From assembly GCF_014649335.1 (NCBI RefSeq), contig NZ_BMSV01000008.1:124001-188000 (forward strand): a stretch of 64,000 bases of DNA, written 5' to 3'. Positions 40,942-48,588 of the stretch are shown here, piece after piece. The stretch's first letter is position 1, and each line of letters begins with the position of its first letter. The notes under the pieces are model-generated. The model ran no database searches. It worked only from the letters and a program-made list of their open reading frames with translations, and was not told where the DNA came from. The position numbers were made by a program, and so were the translations under genes. Source of the DNA: Streptomyces roseolilacinus. Its GTDB lineage: Bacteria; Actinomycetota; Actinomycetes; Streptomycetales; Streptomycetaceae.

Positions 40942-41795
40942 GCGCGCTCGCCACCATCCGCCGCCGCGGCGCCGGCTCGATCGCCTGGCACGCCGGGGCC
41001 CTCGCCGTCCTCGCGGTGGTGCTCTACCCGGTGCTGTGGGTGATCGGCGCCTCGCTCAAACCCAACGACGAGATCGTCGGCAGCCTCCAGCTGTTCCCCA
41101 CCGACCCCATCACCGACAACTACCGGCACCTCGCCCAGGGCATCGCCGACATCCCCCTGAGCACCTTCTTCGGCAACTCCCTCTTCCTGGCGGTCGGTTC
41201 CGTCGTCGGCGTGCTGGCCTCCAGCTCCCTGGCGGCCTACGCCTTCACCCGCATCGGGTTCGCCGGGCGCGGGGTGCTGTTCACCCTGATGATCGGCACG
41301 CTGCTGCTGCCGTACCACGTCCTGCTCATCCCGCAGTACGTGCTGTTCCAGAAGCTGGAACTGGTCAACACCTACACGCCGCTGCTGCTCGGCAAGTACC
41401 TCGCGACGGACGCCTTCTTCGTCTTCCTGATGGTGCAGTTCATGCGGAACCTGCCGAAGGAGCTGGACGAGGCCGCCCGCCTCGACGGGTGCGGGCACCT
41501 GCGGACCTACTGGTCGATCGTGCTGCCGCTGTGCCGGCCGGCGCTGATCACCAGCGCGATCTTCACGTTCATCAACGCGTGGAACGACTTCATGGGCCCG
41601 CTGATCTACCTCAACGAGCCCGAGAAGTACACCGTGTCGCTCGGCCTGAAGATGTTCGTCGACCAGGACGGCGTCGCCAACTACGGCGGGATGATCGCCA
41701 TGTCGCTGGTCGCGCTGCTGCCGGTGCTGGTGTTCTTCCTCGCGTTCCAGCGGTACCTGATCGACGGCATGGCCACCTCGGGCCTGAAGGGGTGA
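40938..41795 (+). CDS. Sugar ABC transporter permease (MalG type)
   Basis: A 285-residue permease with six helices. The EAA loop is LDEAARLDGCGHLRTYWSIVLPL and the opening GASLKPNDEIVG is typical. The ATG overlaps the previous stop (ATGA). A DUF624 gene starts 7 bases after its stop, an arrangement similar to the Bacillus rhamnogalacturonan yes operon (established for B. subtilis; here an analogy). Confidence 0.92.
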   Translation: MSALATIRRRGAGSIAWHAGALAVLAVVLYPVLWVIGASLKPNDEIVGSLQLFPTDPITDNYRHLAQGIADIPLSTFFGNSLFLAVGSVVGVLASSSLAAYAFTRIGFAGRGVLFTLMIGTLLLPYHVLLIPQYVLFQKLELVNTYTPLLLGKYLATDAFFVFLMVQFMRNLPKELDEAARLDGCGHLRTYWSIVLPLCRPALITSAIFTFINAWNDFMGPLIYLNEPEKYTVSLGLKMFVDQDGVANYGGMIAMSLVALLPVLVFFLAFQRYLIDGMATSGLKG

Positions 41796-41802
41796 CGCGG
41801 AC

Positions 41803-42396
41803 GTGTCGACGACGAACACGGGGCGGGCGGCGCGGCCGTCCGGCTTCCCCGCGGGTTTCGCGGTCTTCGCGGAGTGCCTGCTGACCGGGGTGTGGATCGC
41901 GGTGGCGGCGCTGCCGCTGGTCACGCTGCCGGCCGCGCTCGCCGCGGGCGCGGCGCACCTGCGGCGGGTCCTCGCCGACGAGGCGGGCGGGGTCCGGGAG
42001 TTCGTCGCCGACCTGCGGACCGCCGCCGCCCGGCACGGCTGGCTGGTCGGAGCCGCCGGCTGGGCGGCGGCCGCACTCGTCCGGGCCGACCTGGCCGTCG
42101 TGCGCGCCGGGGGACTGCCCGGCGGCGCGTTCGCCGGGGCGGTCGGGGTGCTGGCCCTGCTGGGCCTGGTCGTCGCCGGCGTACGGGCCGCCGCGGTGTG
42201 GCGGCCCGGCGCGTCGTGGCGCGCGCTGATGGGCGCGGCGGTACGGCGCACCGTGCGCGACCCGGCGGGGTCGCTGGCGCTGGTGTGCGGGCTGGCGGTG
42301 ATCGCCGCGTCGGCGTGGCTGTCGCCGCCGCTGGCGGTGCCCGCGGTGGGGGTGCTGGTGGGGGCGGCGCTCGCGGTGGAACGCCGCCTGGCCTGA
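41803..42396 (+). CDS. DUF624/YesL-like membrane protein
   Basis: A 197-residue protein with about five helices: FAVFAECLLTGVWIAVAALPLVTLP, GWLVGAAGWAAAALVRADLAVV, FAGAVGVLALLGLVVAGVRAAAV, LALVCGLAVIAASAWL and LAVPAVGVLVGAALAV. The topology and position directly after a sugar ABC system match DUF624, the YesL family found with pectin-type transporters. Its role is unknown, perhaps helping the transporter. GTG start, 7 bases after the permease stop. Confidence 0.8.
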   Translation: MSTTNTGRAARPSGFPAGFAVFAECLLTGVWIAVAALPLVTLPAALAAGAAHLRRVLADEAGGVREFVADLRTAAARHGWLVGAAGWAAAALVRADLAVVRAGGLPGGAFAGAVGVLALLGLVVAGVRAAAVWRPGASWRALMGAAVRRTVRDPAGSLALVCGLAVIAASAWLSPPLAVPAVGVLVGAALAVERRLA

Positions 42397-42755
42397 GCGC
42401 CGCACGCGACCGCCGGGCCCGACCGCCACGCGTGACCGCCGGCCCGACCGTCATGCCGGGGCCGGGCCCGGCCGTCGCACCCGACCTCCGTACCCGACCG
42501 TCGGGCTTGACCGCCGGACCCGGCCGCCGCGCCGGAGCCGGGCGTCCCGGCCACCGCACCACCACGGGACGGCGCCGGGCCTCCCGGACGGACCTACCGG
42601 ACGGGGAGCGCCCCGCCGCGCCCGCCCCTCCCCGGGACCCCGGGGAGGGGCGTACCCCGCGGCGCGGACCCACCGCCCCGGCTCCCGTGCCCCGCCCCCA
42701 CGGCACGGGGGCGTTGCTCGGTTTCATCCGCACTCACCGTCAGGAAGGAACGTTC
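42397..42755. other. Intergenic GC-rich region with a hairpin
   Basis: About 360 bases. The first 200 are repetitive (GACCGCCGG, GACCGTC-type words) with no gene that I can support. A hairpin lies at 42624-42651. The last 30 bases (TCACCGTCAGGAAGGAACG) hold the ribosome site of the lyase gene; no clear promoter is seen, so the lyase gene may be cotranscribed with, or attenuated by, the hairpin. Confidence 0.5.
42624..42651 (+). terminator. Hairpin between the DUF624 and lyase genes
   Basis: GCCCCTCCCC (42624-42633) pairs with GGGGAGGGGC (42642-42651); a perfect 10-bp stem with an 8-base loop. It may end the ABC operon or reduce read-through into the lyase gene. Confidence 0.55.
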
Positions 42756-45491
42756 ATGTCTCCCATACCGCGCAGATCCCTCCTCAAGGCGGCGGCCGCC
42801 GTAGGGGCCGCCGCGCAGTTCAGCCGGGCACTGGGCCAGGGGACCGCACAGGCGGCGCCGGGGGCCGAGGCGGCGGCCGGGGACGCGCCGGTGCGCGTCG
42901 GCTGGCTGGAGGACGGCGGGCTCGGCGCCGCGCCCGGCTCCACGTTCGGCGTGCCCTGGCCCAAGGGCGCCGTCCCGGCCGGCCGGGACTTCGCCCTGGC
43001 CACCGAGGACGGCCAGACCGTGCCCGTGCAGAGCTGGGCGACCGCCTACTGGCCCGACGGCTCCCTCAAGTGGACCGCCCACGCCGTGGGCCCCGCCGCG
43101 GCGGGTGCCGAGAAGTTCACGCTCACGCCCGGCAGCGGGGGCGCCGCCCCCGCCCAGCGCGTCACCGTCACGGAGACCGGCCGGCGGGTCACCGTCGACA
43201 CGGGCACCATCAAGGCGGTCGTCTCCAAGGACGGCGGGAAGCTCGTCGAGTCCGTCACCCGCGACGGCACGAAGATCGCCACCGACGGCCGGCTCGTCCT
43301 GCTGCGGCAGGGCGACCTCGACGACGGCGACCAGGGCAACGCCCGGTGGGAGCGGTTCGACGGCGAGATCGAGCGGGCCGTCGTCGAGCAGCGCGGCCCC
43401 GTGCGGGCCGTCGTGCGGATCGACGGCAGGCACCGCAAGGGGAGCCGGAGGTGGCTGCCGTTCAGCGTGCGGCTGTACTTCTACGCGGGCGCCGAGTCGT
43501 TCCGGATGGTGCACACCATCACCTACGACGGCGACCAGGACAAGGACTTCGTCCGCGGCCTCGGCGTCCGCTTCACCGTGCCCCTGCGGGACGCGGCGTA
43601 CGACCGGCACATCCGTATCGCCGGGGAGGGCGAGGGGTTCCTCACCGAGGCCGTCCAGGGCGTCACCGGCCTGCGCCGCGACCCCGGCGCCGCGGTGCGG
43701 GCCGCGCAGGTCAAGGGCGAGAAGCTGCCCGACCCGTCGACCTGGGACCAGCGGGTCACCACCCGCCTGCAGTACGTCCCCACCTGGGGCGACTACACGC
43801 TCTCCCAGCTGTCCGCGGACGGCTTCGCGCTCCGCAAGCGGACCAAGCCCGGACACGGCTGGATCCCCGCCGGCGGCGGCCGCCGGGCCAACGGCTTCGC
43901 GTACGTCGGCGGGGTCAGCGGCGGGTTCTCCTTCGGGCTGCGCGACTTCTGGGAGAAGCACCCCGCCCAGCTCGACGTCCGCGGCGCCGCCGGGGACGCC
44001 GCCGAGGTCACCCTGTGGCTCTGGTCGCCCGAGGCGCAGCCCATGGACCTGCGCTTCTACCACGACGGCCTGGGCCAGGACACGTACCCCGAGCAGCTGG
44101 AGGGCCTCAACATCACGTACGAGGACCACGAGCCCGGCTTCGGCACCCCCTACGGCATCGCTCGTACCAGCGAGCTGATGTTCTGGGCCAACGCGGCCAC
44201 CCCCACCGCCGACGTCCTCGTCGCCCAGGCGCGGGCCGTGCGGACACCGCCGCAACTGGCCGTCGGCCCCGAGGACCTGGCCCGCGCCAAGGTGTTCGGC
44301 GGGCTGTTCGCCCCCGTCGACCGGTCCACCCCAGCGAAGAGGGCGATCGAGGACCAGCTGGACTTCCTGTTCGCGTACTACAAGGACCAGGTCGAGCAGC
44401 GCCGCTGGTACGGCTTCTGGGACTACGGCGACATCATGCACACGTACGACGAGGACCGGCACCAGTGGCGGTACGACGTCGGCGGGTACGCCTGGGACAA
44501 CTCGGAGCTGTCGCCTGACCTGTGGCTCTGGTACGCGTACCTGCGCTCGGGGCGGGCGGACGTCTTCCGGTTCGCGGAGGCGATGACCCGGCACACCGGG
44601 GAGGTCGACGTCTACCACCTCGGGCAGTGGGCGGGGCTCGGCACGCGGCACGGCGTGCAGCACTTCGCCGACAGCGCGAAGCAGCAGCGGATCTCCACCG
44701 CCGTGTACCGGCGGCCGTACTACTTCCTCACCGCCGACGAGCGGGTCGGGGACCTCATGCACGACCTGGTCGACTCCGACGAGACCTTCCTCGTCCTCGA
44801 CCCGATCCGGAAGATCCGCACCGAGCCGTACGAGCCCGACCGGCACGCGCTGTCGATCGGCTTCGGCACGGACTGGAGCGGACTGGCGGCCGCGTGGCTG
44901 ACCGAGTGGGAGCGGCGCGGCCCCAAGGCGGCGAAGGCGGAGGCGCGGCTGCGGTCCACCATGGAGACGATCGCCGCCCAGCCGAACGGCTTCGTGCAGG
45001 GCACGGGCCTGTACGACCTGGACACCGGGCGGTTCGCGGTGGCGACCGAGCCGGTGGTCGGCGTCTCGCACCTGTCGGCGATGTTCGGCCTGGTCGAGAT
45101 GTGCGCCGAGCTGATCGACCTGATCGACATGCCCGCGTTCGAGGAGGCGTGGCTCGACTACTGCCGCTACTTCAACGCGACGAAGGCCGAACAGGCGGCC
45201 CGGTACGGCAAGAACTTCGGCTCGCTCATCCTGCTCCAGGGCCACTCCCGCCAGGACGCGTACGCCGCCGCCCGGACGGGCGACGACGCGCTGGCCGCGC
45301 GGGCGTGGCGGAAGTTCCACGACAGCGACGGGTACACGAAGGCCATGAAGTGGGAGAAGACCCCGCTGAAGGGCCCGCAGGTCCTGGAGCCCGGCTACGA
45401 ACACCCGTGGATCTCCACCAACACCACGGCCCTGTTCGGCCTGGCCGCCATCCAGAACCTGGCCCTGGTGGGCGACAAGATGCCGGGGTGA
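42756..45491 (+). CDS. Secreted PcRGLX/YetA-like polysaccharide lyase (PL42-type)
   Basis: A 911-residue protein. A Tat signal (RRSLLKAAAAVGAAAQFSRAL) ends near AQAAPG, with no lipobox, so it is secreted. The mature start VRVGWLEDGGLGAAPGSTFGVPWPKG, then PVQSWATAYWPDGSLKWTAHAVGP, matches the N-terminal RIFT-barrel of the PcRGLX/YetA family. A long C-terminal all-helical toroid follows (WYGFWDYGDIMHTYDEDRHQWRYDVGGYAWDNSE, and HPWISTNTTALFGLAAIQNLA). Family members include exo-rhamnogalacturonan lyase and L-rhamnose-alpha-1,4-glucuronate lyase. Strong AGGAAGGA ribosome site. Its products should be taken up by the ABC system encoded just upstream. Confidence 0.82.
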   Translation: MSPIPRRSLLKAAAAVGAAAQFSRALGQGTAQAAPGAEAAAGDAPVRVGWLEDGGLGAAPGSTFGVPWPKGAVPAGRDFALATEDGQTVPVQSWATAYWPDGSLKWTAHAVGPAAAGAEKFTLTPGSGGAAPAQRVTVTETGRRVTVDTGTIKAVVSKDGGKLVESVTRDGTKIATDGRLVLLRQGDLDDGDQGNARWERFDGEIERAVVEQRGPVRAVVRIDGRHRKGSRRWLPFSVRLYFYAGAESFRMVHTITYDGDQDKDFVRGLGVRFTVPLRDAAYDRHIRIAGEGEGFLTEAVQGVTGLRRDPGAAVRAAQVKGEKLPDPSTWDQRVTTRLQYVPTWGDYTLSQLSADGFALRKRTKPGHGWIPAGGGRRANGFAYVGGVSGGFSFGLRDFWEKHPAQLDVRGAAGDAAEVTLWLWSPEAQPMDLRFYHDGLGQDTYPEQLEGLNITYEDHEPGFGTPYGIARTSELMFWANAATPTADVLVAQARAVRTPPQLAVGPEDLARAKVFGGLFAPVDRSTPAKRAIEDQLDFLFAYYKDQVEQRRWYGFWDYGDIMHTYDEDRHQWRYDVGGYAWDNSELSPDLWLWYAYLRSGRADVFRFAEAMTRHTGEVDVYHLGQWAGLGTRHGVQHFADSAKQQRISTAVYRRPYYFLTADERVGDLMHDLVDSDETFLVLDPIRKIRTEPYEPDRHALSIGFGTDWSGLAAAWLTEWERRGPKAAKAEARLRSTMETIAAQPNGFVQGTGLYDLDTGRFAVATEPVVGVSHLSAMFGLVEMCAELIDLIDMPAFEEAWLDYCRYFNATKAEQAARYGKNFGSLILLQGHSRQDAYAAARTGDDALAARAWRKFHDSDGYTKAMKWEKTPLKGPQVLEPGYEHPWISTNTTALFGLAAIQNLALVGDKMPG

Positions 45492-45497
45492 CACCCG

Positions 45498-45534
45498 GCG
45501 GGCCGGCCCCGCGCCGGGAGCGGGGCCGGCCCGC
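45498..45534 (+). terminator. Perfect hairpin terminator after the lyase gene
   Basis: A 14-bp stem, 45498-45511 with 45521-45534, and a 9-base loop, starting 7 bases after the stop codon. Confidence 0.85.
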
Positions 45535-45545
45535 CGACGGGGGAG

Positions 45546-45634
45546 CGGTGGCGCTCGCGCCACCACGGAGCCGGTCCGCCACCACGGAGCCGGTCCATCG
45601 CCACGGGGCCGGTCCGCCGCCCGTCGTACGGCCG
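45546..45634. repeat. Short tandem repeat, unit about 19 bp
   Basis: CCACCACGGAGCCGGTCCG occurs twice in tandem, followed by degenerate copies (CATCGCCACGGGGCCGGTCCG; GTACGGCCGGTCC). It fills part of the 45492-45802 spacer; the rest holds no gene that I can support. Confidence 0.65.
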
Positions 45635-45802
45635 GTCCCGCCCCGGGGCGCGGACGCGGTCCGGGGACCGGCCCGGGGGCCCGCCGCCGCAGCCCGCGCG
45701 GACGTCCGGGCCGGTGCCCGGCGAGCCCCTGTCGGAGGCGCCCGCTACAGTGCCCGTGCGCATGCGTGTTCGAGGCGCGTGTGGCGGAGTGAAGGGGAGG
45801 CC

Positions 45803-46336
45803 ATGCACACGCGACTCAGGGATCTGGCCCAGGAGTTGGCGACGGTCCTGTGGCGGGAGCACACGCTGTACCGCGAGCGGTCGGGCGGTGTCGTCATCCG
45901 GGGTGAGCACGTGCGGCGGTGGATCAGCCTGTCGCCCCGCGGCACCCGCGACGACGTGCTCATCCGGGCGGGCCGCATCCTCGACGGCGGCACCACCGCG
46001 CCCGCCCGCTCCGAAGTGGTGGTGAGCCTCTCCGCGGGCCGGGACGAACTGGCCGCCGTCTGCCGCCGCCTGCTGGCCGAGGCCGCGGCCGACGCGGAGC
46101 CGTCCGCGGCGGCACGGACCGGGTCCGCCCGTGCGGGCGGGCGGCGCGGCCGCGGCGGGGGCGGCGCCCCCACGGGCCGCCCGGGCGGGTCCCGTACCGG
46201 CAGGTCCCGTACCAGCAAGTCCCTTACCGGCGGGAGGCGTTCGCGGCACACGAGCCTCATGTCCTGGGTCATCCTGCTCGGCGTGATGGCCCTCGTCGGC
46301 GTCTACGCCTACAGCGTCTCCGCCGCGTACCGCTGA
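45803..46336 (+). CDS. Hypothetical tail-anchored protein
   Basis: A 177-residue protein. Residues 1-100 are a globular, charged domain (LRDLAQELATVLWREHTLYRERSGG, RWISLSPRGTRDDVLIRAGRILDGG). Residues about 105-150 are a Gly/Arg/Ser/Thr-rich linker. Residues about 152-172 (SWVILLGVMALVGVYAYSV) form one membrane helix near the C-terminus. I do not recognise a family. The ATG has GAAGGGGAGG in front. The last 28 bases overlap the 3' end of the convergent LacI gene. Confidence 0.7.
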   Translation: MHTRLRDLAQELATVLWREHTLYRERSGGVVIRGEHVRRWISLSPRGTRDDVLIRAGRILDGGTTAPARSEVVVSLSAGRDELAAVCRRLLAEAAADAEPSAAARTGSARAGGRRGRGGGGAPTGRPGGSRTGRSRTSKSLTGGRRSRHTSLMSWVILLGVMALVGVYAYSVSAAYR

Positions 46337-47430
46337 CCCCCCGCCGCGCCTCCCGCCCGCGCCCGCCGTCCGGCCGGCGCACGACCGGGGCGGGAGGCGC
46401 CGGCCGCCGCTCCCGCCCCGGCCGCGGGCGGGGGCGCCGTGCTCGACCGCACCACCAGCTCCGTCGCCAGCTCCACCGGTAAGCCGTCCGTCGGCTCGCC
46501 GGCCGCCATCCGTACCAGCAGCGCCAGCGCCGCCCCGGCCATCTCCGCCAGCGGCCGCCGCACCGTCGTCAGCCCCGGCACCGCCCACCGCGCCTCCGGC
46601 AGGTCGCCGAAGCCCACGACGGCCACGTCATCCGGCACGCGCAGGCCCCGCTCGGCGAGCGCCCCGTACACGCCCGACGCCATCGCGTCCGAACCGGCGC
46701 ACACCGCCGTCGGCGGCTCCGGCAGGTCCAGCAGCTCCAGCGTCCGGCGCCGCGCCCCGCACTCCTCCGGCTCGTCGGGACCGGTGCGGCGCACGTACTC
46801 CCGCCGGTGGGGCAGCCCGGCCGCCGCAAGCGCCTCGCGCCAGCCGGCGAGCCGCGCGCTCCGGCCGTGCCCGGCGACCAGCGCGATCCGCTCGTGGCCC
46901 AGTGCCAGCAGGTGCCCGGCCGCCGCGCGCCCGCCCTCCCGGTCCGCCGCGCCGACGGACACGGAGTCCGGTGACGGCTCCCGCCCGGGGTCGATCAGCA
47001 CGTACGGCACCCGGTGCCGGGTCAGCCACGCGTGCCGGGACGCGGTCAGCCCGTCCCCGTGGAACAGCACCCCCGCCGTGCCCCGGGCGGCCAACCGGTC
47101 CAGCCGGTCCCGCCCCAGGTGCCGGCCGGTCGACACGACGACCTCCAGGCCCTCCGCGTGCGCGGCCCGCTCCACGCCGCGCAGCACCGCCGCCCCCGAG
47201 CCGTCCAGCGAGGACAGCACCAGGTCGACCATGCCGTACGGCTTCGGGGGGCCGCTCCGGCGGCGGCGCACGTAACCCAGCCGGTCCAGCACCTCGGTGA
47301 CCCGGCGGCGGGTCTCGGGCGCCACGTCGTCACGGCCGTTGACGACCTTCGACGCGGTGGGCACCGACACCCCGGCCTCGCGGGCGACCACCGCCAGCGT
47401 CGGTCCGGCGGCGCTCACCGTACGCGTCAT
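46309..47430 (-). CDS. LacI-family transcriptional regulator (likely AAGCGCTT-binding)
   Basis: A 373-residue protein. HTH TLAVVAREAGVSVPTASKVVNGRDDVAPETRRRVTEVLDRLGYV, then a sensor domain (MVDLVLSSLDGSGAAVLRGVERAAHAEG, VVGFGDLPEARWAVPGLTTVRRPL) of the LacI/PurR type. The C-terminal 30 residues are Ala/Gly/Arg-rich and may be disordered. The ATG has GGAGGGA 5 bases upstream. A palindrome with an AAGCGCTT core lies just before it and a near-copy precedes the ABC/lyase operon at 38618, which is its probable target. It overlaps the convergent gene by 28 bases. Confidence 0.92.
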   Translation of the reverse strand: MTRTVSAAGPTLAVVAREAGVSVPTASKVVNGRDDVAPETRRRVTEVLDRLGYVRRRRSGPPKPYGMVDLVLSSLDGSGAAVLRGVERAAHAEGLEVVVSTGRHLGRDRLDRLAARGTAGVLFHGDGLTASRHAWLTRHRVPYVLIDPGREPSPDSVSVGAADREGGRAAAGHLLALGHERIALVAGHGRSARLAGWREALAAAGLPHRREYVRRTGPDEPEECGARRRTLELLDLPEPPTAVCAGSDAMASGVYGALAERGLRVPDDVAVVGFGDLPEARWAVPGLTTVRRPLAEMAGAALALLVRMAAGEPTDGLPVELATELVVRSSTAPPPAAGAGAAAGASRPGRAPAGRRARAGGAAGGQRYAAETL

Positions 47431-47449
47431 GGTGCTCCCTCCGAACAGC

Positions 47450-47467
47450 GTAGTAAGCGCTTCCTAC
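47450..47467. promoter_or_regulatory. LacI-type operator with AAGCGCTT core
   Basis: GTAGTAAGCGCTTCCTAC: an 18-bp palindrome with one mismatched pair, 20 bases before the LacI start. Likely autoregulatory. The AAGCGCTT core recurs at 38575-38582. Confidence 0.75.
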
Positions 47468-47534
47468 CCTAGGTCGGGCCGCCACCCGGCGGGAAGACCC
47501 GTGCCGCACCGGTGATCTCCCCGGGGGCTCCGGC

Positions 47535-48461
47535 TCACCCCCGCAGCCGGTCCGACACGGCGGCGACGGCGTCCGGCCCCACCCGGCAGCAGCCGCCGAC
47601 CAGCCGCGCCCCGGCCCGCCGCCACTCCTCCGCGAGGTCGGCCGAGAACGTGGGCCGGCCGCGCCAGCCGCCCGCCGCCGCGTCCCACGTCTCGCCGCTG
47701 TTGGGGTACACCACCACCGGTTTGCCCGTCACCCGCGCCGCGACCTCCACCGCCCGCCGCGCGTCCTTCGGCGCGCAGCAGTTCACCCCGACCGCGACGA
47801 CCTCGTCCGCGTCGGCCGCGAGCCCGAACGCCTCCTCCAGCGGCTGGCCGGCCCGGGTGCGCTCCCCGTCGACGGTGTACGACAGCCAGGCCGGTACGCC
47901 CAGGCCGCGCACCGCGCGCAGCAGGGCGCGGGCCTCGTCGGCGTCCGGCACGGTCTCCAGCGCCAGGACGTCGGGCCGGGCCGCGGCCACGGCCTCCAGG
48001 CGGGGGCGGTGGAACGCCTCCAGCGCGTCGACCCCCAGCCCGTACCGGCCGCGGTACTCCGAGCCGTCGGCGAGCATCGCCCCGTACGGGCCGATCGACG
48101 CGGCGACCCACAACGGGCGGGTGACGCCGCCCGCGCGGGCCCGCCGGGCGGCCTCGCGGACCAGGTCCACGCCGAGCCGGAGCAGCCCGGCCGCGCGGTC
48201 GCGGCCGACGCCCCGGCGGGCGAACCCCTCGAACGTGGCCTGGTAGCCGGCGGACGTCACCACGTCGGCACCGGCCTCGTAGTACGCGTGGTGCGCCGCG
48301 ACGAGCCCCTCGGGCTCCTCGGCGAGCAGCCGCGCCGACCACAGGTCGTCGTCCAGGTCGTACCCGGCGGACTCCAACTGGGAGGAGAGCCCGCCGTCGA
48401 GGACGAGCACGGCGGAGGGGGAGGCGAGGACCTCGGCGAGCGGGGGAGCGGCGGTGGTCAT
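47535..48461 (-). CDS. mmuM: Homocysteine S-methyltransferase
   Basis: A 308-residue protein. The zinc-binding cysteines are in VAVGVNCCAPKD and VGGCCRVGPDA; the N-terminus VLDGGLSSQLESAGYDL and the internal SAGYQATFEGF, ASIGPYGAMLADGSEYRG and LALETVPDADEARALL blocks match MmuM. It makes methionine from homocysteine with S-methylmethionine or SAM as methyl donor. Start ATG at 48459-48461 (reverse strand), giving MTTAAPPL; an earlier in-frame start at 48488 is less likely. TACGTT lies 7 bases before the ATG, so the mRNA may be leaderless. Plants supply S-methylmethionine, which suits its polysaccharide-rich surroundings (inference). Confidence 0.92.
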   Translation of the reverse strand: MTTAAPPLAEVLASPSAVLVLDGGLSSQLESAGYDLDDDLWSARLLAEEPEGLVAAHHAYYEAGADVVTSAGYQATFEGFARRGVGRDRAAGLLRLGVDLVREAARRARAGGVTRPLWVAASIGPYGAMLADGSEYRGRYGLGVDALEAFHRPRLEAVAAARPDVLALETVPDADEARALLRAVRGLGVPAWLSYTVDGERTRAGQPLEEAFGLAADADEVVAVGVNCCAPKDARRAVEVAARVTGKPVVVYPNSGETWDAAAGGWRGRPTFSADLAEEWRRAGARLVGGCCRVGPDAVAAVSDRLRG

Positions 48462-48498
48462 GAATGCGAACGTAGCGAAGTCCGTCACTCCCGCCCCG

Positions 48499-48570
48499 TT
48501 GACCTCTCCGTAACGCGCCCTTACCGTTTCGCCGTTCGGAATTGCAGATGCTGTTCGACATCACGAACGG
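48499..48570 (+). promoter_or_regulatory. Promoter and inverted repeat before the GH43 gene
   Basis: TTGACC (48499-48504), 17 bases, TACCGT (48522-48527). Downstream, CCGTTCG (48532-48538) and CGAACGG (48564-48570) are perfect inverted arms 25 bases apart, with another GTTCG between. This layout suggests an operator for a dimeric regulator. Confidence 0.65.
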
Positions 48571-48588
48571 AAGGCGAGCGAACATCCC

